Positions 36,046-47,700 of a DNA stretch of 64,000 nt are shown one piece after another; the first letter of the stretch is position 1, and every line of letters starts with the position of its first letter. Both the position numbers and the translations under genes were made by a program. Under the pieces are notes generated by a model. The model was not told where the DNA came from, made no database searches, and worked only from the letters and a program-made list of their open reading frames with translations. Origin of the DNA: Sapria himalayana (Eukaryota > Streptophyta > Magnoliopsida > Malpighiales > Rafflesiaceae); the NCBI GenBank assembly GCA_029783825.1, contig JAREIK010005861.1:1-64000 (forward strand), given 5' to 3'.

Positions 36046-36379
36046 AAAACTAACTTGTGCTAGAGTTAACTTCATCTTTTAGATATAATATTTCATTGCA
36101 CATATGTTTGAAAGAAATTTGTAATAAGGTATTTTTTTGGAAATCGTATTCTTCAAAACTCAACCACATTGGCATCCTTATTCATTTTTTTTTTCAAAAT
36201 TGTTTTGATGCCCTTACATTTTTTTCCTTTTCCAGTTCTTATGTGAGTCAATAATAATCTTTCTTCTCGCATGAACACTATAACATATAACTTTTTAAAA
36301 TATTTGCAAGCATCCGGTCTATCATTAGCTACCATTTTGTAATAATTGTCTTTTCACTTTCTAGTTTGATCTTTGCTTT
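36046..36379 (-). repeat. Block P flank between copia-2 and the short LTR element, left arm
   Basis: The minus strand is homologous to 2,170-2,390 (TGTTATAGTGTTCAT, ACATAAGAAANTGGAAAAGG). Small frames on both strands have no recognisable domain. The part beyond the PIF insertion site (36,290-36,379) has no counterpart in the window outside the arms. Confidence 0.6.
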
Positions 36380-36980
36380 TGTTAGGTCTGCTCAGTTTTG
36401 GGCAGATTGAAATATTATATATTTAATTTGTTTTTTTATTTTTGGGTTTGTTTTAATTTTGAATGAGAGTAGGTGTCCTTATTTAAAAAGTATTTGTATC
36501 AATAAAAAAAAAAGAATGGTTATTTTTTAAGGTTATAAAAGAAGTGCATGCATAGAGAAATACGGACAAAAAACTTTATATGTAATGAAGGAAATATTAA
36601 AAAAAGAATGGGTACGATGTAGAAAAATGAGAAGTATTTTGAATGTAAACGAATTATTGTGTGTCTGTCAAGTTTTTTTTTTTTTTTTTTTTTTTGCAAA
36701 GAGGGATTTTATCCCATGAAACTTTGGTTTGTCCATGAAACATGGGATACTTCCCATGTTTGCATGGACATGAACATGAACATGAACTATGTTTTCGTTG
36801 TGTGCATGCTAGAAAAGTGAGTGGCATTGTGTAGCATGAAAATGTGAAAACGTGATGTATGTGTATGAACAGTGTTTGATGTTTGCTTCTAGCATGAAAA
36901 TATGAACTACTCAATTTTTTGTTTTACACACTCTTATGGGCTCCCTTAATTCCTCTTTTGGACATTTGTTAAATATTATA
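36380..36980 (+). repeat. 5' LTR of the short LTR element, left arm
   Basis: It is the direct repeat of 38,045-38,673. Shared blocks include GCAAAGAGGGATTTTAT, GAAACATGGGAT and GGGCTCCCTTAATTCC. It contains a T run at about 36,675-36,696. Confidence 0.85.
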
Positions 36981-38044
36981 GGGCATATTCAAGTTTCAGT
37001 AATATTAAAGAAATACAGTTTACACTCATTTTTTTGTTTAGTTTAGAAGGATATTTGATTCATGTGAAGTTTGTATTAAGTCCTTACGGAGTTTGTGTAG
37101 TATTCTAAAGAATAGTGTGATCATGATATGCTCATGTTGTATTCATGTTATGCTCATCTAGTATCCGTGATGTGCTCATGTTGTGCTCATGCTATGAAGT
37201 AGTGTTCAAATTTCTTTTAAAATATTAGATTTAGAATTGAAAACATAATTATATAGGTATTTTTAAATATTTTTATATTTCGTATGACTTATAATAGTTT
37301 GGACATTCGGAATTTGTGTGTGTATTAATATTCTACTGTCAAAAGGAATGTGGGATGAACCCAACTATCCATTGGAGTGTTGGATAGCATAGGTCATATT
37401 TCAAGTTTGGAAAAATTCAATGGAACTTGTCAAAAGGATCATTGACTATATTAATTGGTATATAGGTAAATTTCATCTATATCACCTTAGCTAGGGCTAA
37501 CTTGGATCAGATAAATACTTTGCAGAAAAACACTAGTATTAACTTCTAGTTGCAGTGGCCTAAGAAAGTGTGTGTGGATAATGTAATTTCTATAGGAAAA
37601 ATTTATACTCACTATTCAATATCCACCTAGTGATGGTAGGATAGTTGTTATGACTAGAGAAAGTAATGTTACTATACAACTTTCTTCGAGAATATCAAGA
37701 GTGATTAATCTAGATTCCTCATGTGTGTGTCCTAAGACAAAACAAGAATATCAAAGGAATTCTTTATAATATGAATTTTAATTCAGCCGCTTTGAGGGAT
37801 CACACTGAATAATGAAGATCTTAAGAGTTGAAAGTAAACAATTTTACTTTAACTGCTCTCCGAGATTAGTTGATGGCTCTGAGGAAAAATTTGAATTCTC
37901 GGGATATTATAATTTTAGAAAACTTTTTCTCATTTGAGGAATGAGAAATAGTTTTATAGTCTAAGAAATTTTTTGTGACTTACATTCACTAAGCTGAAAC
38001 CAAGTACATGTCTCGGACAGCCCAAATAGATCATAGGGAGAGAT

Positions 38045-38673
38045 TGTTAGGTCTGCCCGATTTTGGGCAAACCAAAAATATTATATGTTTGGATTGTTTG
38101 TTTTTTTTGGGGGGTTTGTTTTAATTCTTAAATGATCATTGGTGCTCTCAGTTTAAAAGTTTCTATAACAATCAAAAAAATAGTTAGTTTTTGGGGTTAT
38201 AAAAGATTGTGTGTGTAAAGAAATGTGGACATGAAATTTTTACTATAACGAAGGAAATATTAGAAGAGAATGGGTGCGACGTAGAAAAATAAGAACTATC
38301 ATGGATGTAAATGAATTATAGTGTGCATGCATTTAGTTTTTTTTCGCAAAGAGGGATTTTATCACGTGAAATTGCCTATGGTGTGTACGTGAAACATGGG
38401 ATGCTTCTTATGTTTGCATGAATGTGTGTGCGTGAAACATGGAATAATTTTCACCTTTGCGTGAACGTGCGTGCGTGTGTGTGTGTGAACAATGTGTATC
38501 ATTATGTAGCATGAAAACATGTCTACATGATATGCATGTGTTAACAATACATTGTGTTTGTGAGTTTGCGAGTAGCAGGAAAATGTAAAAACTTGAAAAA
38601 AAAATATTCACGTTTTTGTTTAACTTTTTTGGGCTCCCTTAATTCCACTTTTAGACATTTGTTAAATATTACA
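38045..38673 (+). repeat. 3' LTR of the short LTR element, left arm
   Basis: It is the partner of 36,380-36,980, with an expanded GT/GC-rich stretch (GTGCGTGCGTGTGTGTG, about 38,465-38,490). Small His/Thr-rich frames across it are products of this simple sequence. It ends 132 bp from the palindrome centre. Confidence 0.85.
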
Positions 38674-38950
38674 TAATCTAATGGTTAGACTAAAAATTTG
38701 TTCTGTAATTATTCTTAGTTTTTGAGTAGTATCTGATCAGTCTCCAATATCTTTAGTATCATATGCTTACATGAGCCACAACAACTATTATTATTATTTT
38801 TGATAGTGAAATTTATTATTATCAAAAAATAATAATAATAGTTGTGTGGCTCATGTAAGCATATGATACTAAAGATATTGGAGACTGATCAGATACTACT
38901 CAAAAACTATGAATAATTACAAACAAATTTTTAGTCTAACCATTAGATTA
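38674..38950. repeat. Palindrome centre between the two mirrored LTR ends
   Basis: 132 bp of each arm plus the spacer hold no gene. The sequence (TAATCTAATGGTTAGAC to TGGCTCATGTAAGC) appears only here. Perfect-strand pairing would form a very long hairpin with a 14-base loop. The arms differ at a few positions, such as GGAGACTGATC versus GATCAGTCTCC (matching) but TTCTGTAATT versus AATTACAAAC (one base). Confidence 0.9.
38806..38819. other. 14-base spacer at the palindrome centre
   Basis: The unpaired bases are GTGAAATTTATTAT. They are flanked by TTTTTGATA on the left and TATCAAAAAA on the right, then by (ATT)n and (AAT)n tracts that pair with each other. One base differs in the T run (five versus six). 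Confidence 0.95.
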
Positions 38951-39580
38951 TGTAATATTTAACAAATGTCTAAAAGTGGAATTAAGGGAGCCCAAAAAAG
39001 TTAAACAAAAACGTGAATATTTTGTTTTTTCAAGTTTTTACATTTTCCTGCTACTCGCAAACTCACAAACACAATGTATTGTTAACACATGCATATCATG
39101 TAGACATGTTTTCATGCTACATAATGATACACATTGTTCACACACACACACGCACGCACGTTCACGCAAAGGTGAAAATTATTCCATGTTTCACGCACAC
39201 ACATTCATGCAAACATAAGAAGCATCCCATGTTTCACGTACACACCATAGGCAATTTCACGTGATAAAATCCCTCTTTGCGAAAAAAAACTAAATGCATG
39301 CACACTATAATTCATTTACATCCATGATAGTTCTTATTTTTCTACGTCGCACCCATTCTCTTCTAATATTTCCTTCGTTATAGTAAAAATTTCATGTCCA
39401 CATATCTTTACACACACAATCTTTATAACCCCCAAAACTAACTATTTTTTTGATTGTTATAGAAACTTTTAAACTGATGAGCACCAATGATCATTTAAGA
39501 ATTAAAACAAACCCCCAAAAAACAAACACATCCAAACATATAATATTTTTTGGTTGGCCCAAAATCGGGCAGACCTAACA
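38951..39580 (-). repeat. 3' LTR of the short LTR element, right arm
   Basis: Mirror of 38,045-38,673; its AC-rich part (39,130-39,165) gives spurious His/Thr-rich frames. Confidence 0.85.
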
Positions 39581-40645
39581 ATCTCTCCCTATGATCTATT
39601 TGGGCTGTCCGAGACATGTACTTGGTTTCAGCTTAGTGAATGTAAGTCACAAAAAAATTTCTTAGACTATAAAAACTATTTCTCATTCCTCAATGAGAAA
39701 AAGTTTTCTAAAATTACTAATATCCCGAGAATTCAAATTTTTCCTCAGAGCATCAACTAATCTCGGAGAGTAGTTAAAGTAAAATTGTTTACTTTCAACT
39801 CATAAGATCTTCATTATTCAGTGTGATCCCTCAAAGCGGCTGAATTAAAATTCATATTATAAAGAATTCCTTTGATATTCTTGTTTTGTCTTAGGACACA
39901 CACATGAGGAATCTAGATTAATCACTCTGATATTCTCGAAGAAAGTTGTATAGTAACATTACTTTCTCTAGTCATAACAACTATCCTACCATCACTAGGT
40001 GGATATTGAATAGTGAGTATAAATTTGTTTCCTAGAAATTACATTATCCACACACACTTTCTTAGGCCACTGCAACTAGAAGTTAATACTAGTGTTTTTC
40101 TGCAAAGTATTTATCTGATCCAAGTTAGCCCTAGCTAAGGTGATATAGATGAAATTTACCTATATACCAATTAATATAGTCAATGATCCTTTTGACAAGT
40201 TCCATTGAATTTTTCCAAACTTGAAATATGACCTATGCTATCCAACACTCCAATGGATAGTTGGGTTCATCCCGACATTCCTTTTGACAGTAGAATATTA
40301 ATACACACACAAATTCCGAATGTCCAAACTATTATAAGTCATACGAAATATAAAAATATTTAAAAATACCTATATAATTATGTTTTCAATTCTAAATCTA
40401 ATATTTTAAAAGAAATTTGAACACTACTTCATAGCATGAGCACAACATGAGCACATCACGGATACTAGATGAGCATAACATGAATACAACATGAGCATAT
40501 CATGATCACACTATTCTTTAGAATACTACACAAACTCCGTAAGGACTTAATACAAACTTCACATGAATCAAATATCCTTCTAAACTAAACAAAAAAATGA
40601 GTGTAAACTGTATTTCTTTAATATTACTGAAACTTGAATATGCCC

Positions 40646-41246
40646 TATAATATTTAACAAATGTCCAAAAGAGGAATTAAGGGAGCCCATAAGAGTGTGT
40701 AAAACAAAAAATTGAGTAGTTCATATTTTCATGCTAGAAGCAAACATCAAACACTGTTCATACACATACATCACGTTTTCACATTTTCATGCTACACAAT
40801 GCCACTCACTTTTCTAGCATGCACACAACGAAAACATAGTTCATGTTCTTGTTCATGTCCATGCAAACATGGGAAGTATCCCATGTTTCATGGACAAACC
40901 AAATTTTCATGGGATAAAATCCCTCTTTGCAAAAAAAAAAAAAAAAAAAAAACTTGACAGACACACAATAATTCGTTTACATTCAAAATACTTCTCATTT
41001 TTCTACATCATACCCATTCTTTTTTTAATATTTCCTTCATTACATATAAAGTTTTTTGTCCGTATTTCTCTATGCATGCACTTCTTTTATAACCTTAAAA
41101 AATAACCATTCTTTTTTTTTTATTGATACAAATACTTTTTAAATAAGGACACCTACTCTCATTCAAAAATTAAAACAAACCCAAAAATAAAAAAAACAAA
41201 TTAAATATATAATATTTCAATCTGCCCAAACTGAGCAGACCTAACA
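40646..41246 (-). repeat. 5' LTR of the short LTR element, right arm
   Basis: Mirror of 36,380-36,980, with an A run near 40,930-40,950 in place of the T run. Confidence 0.85.
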
Positions 41247-41585
41247 AAAGCAAAGATCAAACTAGAAAGTGAAAAAGACAATTATTACAAAATGGTAGCT
41301 AATGATAGACACGGATGCTTGCAAATATTTTAAAAAGTTATATGTTATAGTGTTCATGCGAGAAGAAAGATTATTATTGACTCACATAAGAAACTGGAAA
41401 AGGAAAAAAATGTAAGGGCATCAAAACAATTTTGAAAAAAAAATGAATAAGGATGCCAATGTGGTTGAGTTTTTGAAGAATTATCGATTTCCAAAAAAAT
41501 ACCTTATTACAAATTTCTTTCAAACATATGTGCAATGAAATATTATATCTAAAAGATGAAGTTAACTCTAGCACAAGTTAGTTTT
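41247..41585 (+). repeat. Block P flank, right arm
   Basis: 41,342-41,580 is a direct diverged homologue of 2,170-2,395. At 41,342 it lacks the PIF/Harbinger element present at the equivalent point outside the arm. It ends in GTTTT (41,581-41,585), the copia-2 target duplication. No gene is recognised. Confidence 0.7.
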
Positions 41586-41954
41586 TATTGTATTTGAATC
41601 AATGTTCCTTGATACAACAAGGATCACAGAAGAAAAGATTTTTAAGAAGAAGAGAAAATCACGAGAAGAAGAGGAAGGAGATACCAAGGAGAAAGAGATC
41701 AAGCACGGAAACAACAAATATTAAAAATGATATTAAGTAAAAAAAATATCCGATAAAAGGTGCTATTATATTCTTGATAAAATAAAATGGTAGAGTCAAA
41801 AGTGACTTTATTAAAAATATTAACATGATGTGCTTTCATTTAATAGATGAGCAGTGGACCTGATAATTTACAGTCCATTATGTACACATACTATAGCCAT
41901 GAGTAATGTAAGCCCAATTTCATCAAACTATGAGGCCGATGCCTAATATCAACA
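41586..41954 (-). repeat. copia-2 3' LTR, right arm
   Basis: Mirror of 35,676-36,045; bounded by GTTTT on the left and the purine tract on the right. Confidence 0.9.
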
Positions 41955-44900
41955 TTCTCTTCCATTTGATGTAGTTGGTTCAAGTTGTAGCTTTTCTTTT
42001 AGGTAGACTAGTTTTTCTTTAGGCAATGACTTGGTGAAGATATCAGCTAGTTGTTCTTTTGTTTTGTAAAAGATTAACGTTATCTCATTAGTTTCAATTG
42101 TATCTTTAATAAAATGATATTTAAGCCCTATGTGTTTTGTTCTACTATGCATTATAACATCACTAGCTATGGTTATAGCGGACTGATTATCACATAATAT
42201 ATCAGTCGGATCTTTAAAAAGCTCATCCAAATCAGTCAACAACTTTCTCAACCATAAAGCTTGTGATGTTGCCACCGAAGCAAAAATATATTTAGCTTCA
42301 GTAATGGATAGTGCAATAGTGGATTGTTTATTGGATGACCAAGAAACAGCCATATTTTTTAGATTAAAGATGAATTCAGAAGTACTTCAATAGTCTTCTA
42401 GACATCCCCCTCAGTCACTATCACAATAGCTAGTTATTTTCATGTGTATAGTTCTAGAATACTTAGACCTATGTCTAAAGTCCCTTTAAGATACCTTAAG
42501 ACTCATTTTTCAGTACTAAAATATATATAGTTAGGTGCATGCATAAATCTAGACAAAAGGTGTACTACATACACTATATTAGGTCTTATGGTAGATGCAT
42601 ATAACAAACTACCAATTAGGCTTCTATATGATTTACCATCAATTATTCTACCTTAAGCAGAAATTAATTTCTGGTTTACAACTAGTGGTGTAGAAACTGG
42701 CTTACAGTCATTTATACCATAGTTCTTTAGTTTGAATAATTATATCTTATTTGGCATATTGATATTCTACATGAGTCTTGAAAGATTTCAAGACCCAAAA
42801 AGTGATTCAGGGAGCCTGGGTTTGACATTTCATATTTATCTTGCAAAGATAAATATGTCATCTACATAGATTGACACAATCAATATTCTAGAATTTTAAC
42901 ATTTTTAATATAAAGTGTTGGCTCGCTCATATTTTATTAGAATCCTTGATTCAACAAGTATGAGTTTATTTGTTAATATCAAGTATGGAGAGCTTGTTTC
43001 AACCCACAAAGAGTCTTGTTTAATTTATAAACACAGTACTCAACTCTTTGTTTTACAAACCCAAGGAGTTATTTTACATAAATCTCTTCATTGAGATTAC
43101 CATTCAATAAAGAAGATTTTATATCTAGTTGGAATAGAGACCAACCTTTATATCTAGCTAAGGTTATTAATAATCTTGTTGTTTCTAACTTTGCTACTGG
43201 AGCAATGGTTTTGAAATAGTCTATGCCAACCTTTTGGGAATAACTATTGGCCACTAATCTGGCCTTATATAAGGGTTGATTGGTGTTCAGTTGATTTTTA
43301 ATCTTAAATAACCACTTAATTCTAATAATGTGTTTATTTTGGGATAAGTCTATTAATGTCCAAGTATAGTTTTTATCTATGACAGACATGTCTATCTTCG
43401 TAGCATCAACCCATACTCGATGTTTTACTACCTCTTCATAGTTGAGTGGCTCAACTGAGGAGTAGTTGCACCATTGTTATATTTCATTTTAAGACTTATA
43501 CTTGATAAGTGTAATAATCTTATCATGTTCTTCTATGTCCTACTCTGACTAAGAAGGATAACTCAAAACATACCTATATTTGTTTTCTGTGCTATCATTT
43601 GCTGAAAATTCTAAATTCCAGCCATGTATGCTAATATTTTGCACACCAGAATTTTGTATATTTACTTCCCATTTAGCACTCTCATCAATGATTATATCTC
43701 AGCTCACCAGAAATGTTTTTATTTTTGGTGAATACAGTCTACAACCTTTGAATTGTAGACAGTATCCAACTAGATTCTTTGAGTCTAATTTTTTTCTAGT
43801 AAGTTTTGATATGTGAGAGTAACAAATACTCTCAAATACTTTTAAATGTTTTACATTGGGTTTCCTCCCACTCCAAGCCTTTAATGGAGTGAGATTCTAT
43901 AAAGATCTAGTTGGGCATCTATTGAGCAAGATACTACTATATTTACATCTTTTGCCCAATAGTTTTTAGGCATTTATTTTTCATTTAAGAGAATTATGAC
44001 CATTTTCACCACACTCCTAATTCTCCTCTCCATAATATTATTCTGTTGTGGTAAGTAGGAGGTGGTTAGGTATCTCTGAATTCCTCTCTGTTCATAAAAA
44101 TTGTTGAATTTATGTGAGAGAAACTCACTACCTCTATCTGTTCTAAGTATTTTCATACTTAGACCAAATTACCTCTCTATTAGGAATAAAAACTTCTTGA
44201 AATAGTCAAAGACTTCAGCCTTTTATTTCAAGAAGCATACCCACATCATATGAGTACAATCATCAACAAACAACAAAAAATAGTTGTTGTTTGCCAAGGA
44301 TTGGACCGACATAGGTCCACAAACATCTGCATGAACTAATTCTAGAGACTAGGATGTTCTCCAAGGAGTGCTTTTGAGAAAGCATTGTCTGGACTGCTTA
44401 CCCATGGTACATTCCTTACAAACTATAGAGGGAATGCTTAAATTTTAAGGCACCTCTCTCACAAGTTAGTTTTGAGAAAGTATTTTTAAACTTGAGTTGT
44501 TTAGATGCCCATACCTTCTGTGCTATAGAGTTGCCTCTTGTTCAGCATTCATGGTTAATGCAATATCTAATTTTTGATCAAGGGTTAGTAGAAAACTTTT
44601 TCCACTAGACATTTTTACTGTCTACAAAGGGTTTTCTGACTCTTGATCAAATATATGATATGAATTATTTTTGAATACCAAACTAAATTTTTTATCAATT
44701 AACCCTTTGCTTTTGCTTGGACAGAATCACTATTTTCTAGTTTGACTTGTAAATTTACTAATGGCTATAAATTCACAAATATATTGTGATTTCCATACAT
44801 GTGGTTTGAACAACTACTATCGAGAAAACATATATTTGGAGAGGAAGTGTTTTTGGTTTCAGATTCATAGAACAAATGTTCTGTAGAAGGTACTTCCTTT

Positions 44901-46000
44901 GAACAACTAGCACACTAAATGTACTTTAACCTACAATCCTTAGAAAGGTGCACAACCTTTTTATAGTTTATGCATTCATTCTATTTTTTAAACCAACACT
45001 CTTTATCAGTGTGGTTAATTCTCTTGCATATATTGCAAGAGATATGTGAACCCTTTAGAGGGATATTTGATGATACAAAAGTTGAATGGCTTTTAATTTT
45101 ATTTCTAGACTTATTCTTAGAAACATACCTAGATAGCCCTTTTTATTTTGTGCTTCTATTGCTTGATTGTCTACATTCACACTTTGTGATTCTCCCATCT
45201 TGATTGCATGATTGATTCAGCAGTTAATTCTACCCTCTTGAGTAATTTACACTCATAAGATTTTAAATAGCCAATGACTTGTTGAGTAGTCAAGTTTAAT
45301 AAGTCCTTCGTTTTCTCTATTACTACCACAATAGGGTTGACTTTGTCAGGCATGCATATGAGTATTTTCTCAACTAATTGAGTTTCGGTGATAATTTCAC
45401 CATGTATTTTTAACTGATTTATTACATCCAGAAACTGAGTGGAGAATTAAGTTAGAGAATCTGATTTATTTATTCTCAGATCCTCTAAGTCTTTTCTTAA
45501 TATTTGAAGAAGATCTCCTTGGAACTCTTCCTTAAGAAGATCCCAAGCCTCTTTGGCTTGAGTATACCTTTCAATCATGGAAAATTAATATTACTGACTC
45601 CTTGTTGAATGAATAGTTGTGCCTTGGCATTAGATTTCCTTAATTCTCATTCTTTTAACACCTCTTTTTCTTCCAGAGAAGAGAGGTTTATTTGTTTTGT
45701 GTAACTAGAATCTATAAGCTTTCATATATCTTGCGATATAAATAATGTTTTCATTTCTACAAACCAATAATCGAAATTATCTCCATCAAATAGGGGTATA
45801 GGGATAGACCTCGAGCTTGATGAACTCAGATATTTGATTATCATTCTGTTCAAAAATCTTTAAGAAATTTGAGCAGAAAATTTGGGGATCTTGTAAAAAT
45901 TATTGTTTATTTAACACAAAACCTTTAGATCTAAATAGATCTACACTAGATCTAATGGATCCGTGAATATCTATTTAGGTTAGAACATGAACTTTAAGAA
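41955..46000 (-). pseudogene. copia-2 gag-pol polyprotein, right arm
   Basis: It has the same domains as the left copy but better preserved. A 134-residue RNase H frame (41,949-42,353) runs from SWSSNKQSTIALSITEAKY to the LADIFTKSLPKEKL end without a stop. RT holds YVDD at 42,857-42,868 and a 106-residue frame at 43,069-43,389. An integrase fragment (43,974-44,156) has ILRTDRGSEF, with a catalytic Asp, and NNIMERRIRSVV, with the Glu position kept. The zinc knuckle is near 45,000-45,040, gag near 45,480-45,850. Stops remain between these pieces, so it is still non-functional. Confidence 0.9.
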
Positions 46001-46080
46001 TCATTTAATTTGGAGAAATTTTTGAACAATCATTACAAAATAACTTCGATCTCAGATTAACACAAAGCTTTGATACCAAT

Positions 46081-46450
46081 TATTGTATTTGAATCAATGT
46101 TCCTTGATACAATAAGGATCATAGAAGAGAAGATTTTTCAGAAAAATAGAAAATCTTGCAATAAAGAGGAAGGAGATCCTGAGGAAAGAGAGAGCAAGCA
46201 CAGAAACAACAAGTATTAAAAATGATATTCAAGTAAAAAAATATCCGATAAAAGAGTGATTATATATTTTTGATAAAATATAATGGTAGAGTCAAAATCA
46301 GCTTTATTAAAAACATTAACCCGATGCGCTTTCATTTATTGGATTAGCAGTGGACTCGATGATTTATCATCCATTATGTACACATACTGTAGCCATAAGT
46401 AATGTGAGCCCAAATTCATCAAACTGTGAGGCCGAGGACTGATATCAACA
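46081..46450 (-). repeat. copia-2 5' LTR, right arm
   Basis: Mirror of 31,204-31,571. The primer site (ACCAAT preceding) lies at 46,066-46,080. It keeps the full TGTTGATATC start. Confidence 0.9.
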
Positions 46451-46805
46451 GTTTTATGAGTAAGAGAGAATTAATGTTTGATGAAATAAAAAATATATAT
46501 TATGTATGCAAAATTTTTGAGTGTTGAGCATTAGCTATTACATCTTGCTTACATTGTTATTGAACAAGGAGATTTGAGTCATAAGTGTTTTATTCTTATT
46601 AATAGAGAGTGTTGAATCCTACCTCTTCATTAATGTAATATTGATGCTGAGATATTTAAAACCCGCTAACAATTTCAGATATAAGCCTTCATTGTGACAA
46701 GATAAATACAATGTGTTGTGTTTAAATTAAATTTAGTTTGAATCAATTGTGATAAGATAAAAACAATGTGCCTTGAGTTTGATATAGTATCCATTTTTTA
46801 AAGTC

Positions 46806-47005
46806 AGTCCGTCTAGCATGGTCTAAACAATGGCTCTAAAATGCTCTAAACAATTGTTCTAGCATTGTCTATAATAATAAATAATTGCTCTAGAATGATG
46901 AATGGTCTAAATAATGGCTCTAGAATGGTCTATTTAATAGCGCTGGCATGTTAAGCATTGTCTCTGGCATGGTCTAAGCATTGGCTCTGGCATGGTGTAC
47001 ATTTG
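46806..47005 (+). repeat. Short form of the 21-bp minisatellite, right arm
   Basis: Degenerate units of the type GTCTAAACAATGGCTCT, irregularly spaced, about eight or nine copies. Outside the palindrome the same locus has about 40 units. Confidence 0.85.
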
Positions 47006-47338
47006 CTTGATCAAGATCTAGATGATGATAATGTATAGTTTGAGAATAGTATTTTGCTCTACTAACACACTTAAAAAAAATAAAAATAAAATTGACTGGA
47101 TTGGTGACCTGATTTGTTCATTAAATGACATGCATGAAATTTAATGATTTTTAATCCACAATTCTTGATGATTAGAGACCCTTGTTTGTGAACGGGAAAA
47201 TACTTGATTATACAAGCACTAAAAATTTGCTCTGCTGACCCACTCCATGCTACATTTGTTTTTTAATGTTTTTGAAAAATCTAGTTTCAGCTTTTGCATT
47301 TTAAATAAAAAAAAATAACCATTGTTTTTGTTATATAT

Positions 47339-47342
<4 letters not shown>

Positions 47343-47397
<55 letters not shown>
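47343..47397 (+). repeat. (AC)n microsatellite, right arm
   Basis: About 27 uninterrupted AC units followed by an AT tract; the left-arm partner is interrupted. Confidence 0.95.
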
Positions 47398-47409
<12 letters not shown>

Positions 47410-47700
47410 ATGATGTATTTTGATTTATTTTTGTATTAAATATCTTATTAAAATTTTAATGTTATTATATTATATATATATATATATAATCAATATCATT
47501 TTAGCAAGAATCAATTAATTTAGCAAAATTAAATTATTTAGTTATAAGTAAACTAATTATTCTAAATAAATAAATAAAATCTTTAATATCTTTATCATAT
47601 CTAGATATGGCTACGTAAGCGATCTAGAACTGTATAAGATTTTTTAAATTAAATATAAATTATTTTGCAAAATAATTCATATTAATTTAACAAAATTGTT

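Larger units (their letters stand above)
36380..38673 (+). mobile_element. Non-autonomous LTR element (about 2.3 kb, no pol), left arm
   Basis: Two direct repeats of about 600 bp (36,380-36,980 and 38,045-38,673) start TGTTAGGTCTGC and end TTAAATATTANA. They enclose about 1.06 kb without recognisable coding sequence. A purine tract AGGGAGAGA precedes the second repeat. This is the architecture of a TRIM- or LARD-like retrotransposon derivative. No tRNA-Met primer site is seen after the first LTR. The flanks (GCTTT left, TAATC right) do not match, so no target duplication is visible. Confidence 0.75.
13675..38805 (+). repeat. Left arm of a giant inverted repeat (at least 25.1 kb)
   Basis: Every element in this stretch recurs in reverse complement at 38,820-64,000. 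Anchors with nearly constant coordinate sums include the gag frame (16,333 with 61,340), the hAT element ends (20,118 with 57,555), the copia RNase H frame (26,676 with 50,966), the short LTR element ends (36,380 with 41,246) and the centre (38,805 with 38,820). The last bases of the window match 13,675 onward, so the arm is cut only by the window edge. Relative to the right arm it carries many single-base deletions at homopolymers and one insertion of about 46 bp. Confidence 0.97.
38951..41246 (-). mobile_element. Non-autonomous LTR element, right-arm copy
   Basis: This is the mirror of 36,380-38,673. Its LTRs are 38,951-39,580 and 40,646-41,246, with the purine tract (as ATCTCTCCCT) at 39,581-39,590. 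The non-coding interior is the same, with no recognisable domain. Differences from the left arm are few, with almost no net length change over this 2.3 kb. Confidence 0.75.
41586..46450 (-). mobile_element. Ty1/copia LTR retrotransposon (copia-2), right-arm copy
   Basis: LTRs are 41,586-41,954 and 46,081-46,450. The target duplication GTTTT is at 41,581-41,585 and 46,451-46,455. The element ends are TATTGTATTTG and GATATCAACA on the plus strand. It is about 23 bp longer than the left copy because it keeps bases lost there. Confidence 0.93.
46456..47700 (+). repeat. Block P with minisatellite and AC tract, right arm
   Basis: Non-coding mirror of 29,960-31,198 and a diverged direct homologue of parts of 7,380-7,540 and 11,600-13,100. 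It contains the short minisatellite, the (AC)n tract and an AT tract near 47,474. No gene is seen. Confidence 0.7.

Noticed and set aside
38806..38819. Replication origin or recombinase site at the centre
   Set aside because: Only AT-rich trinucleotide tracts and a small loop are present; no known site motif supports this.
38362..39264. Histidine/threonine-rich small proteins near the palindrome centre
   Set aside because: They are translations of a GT/AC-rich part of a non-autonomous LTR and occur in two frames and both arms.
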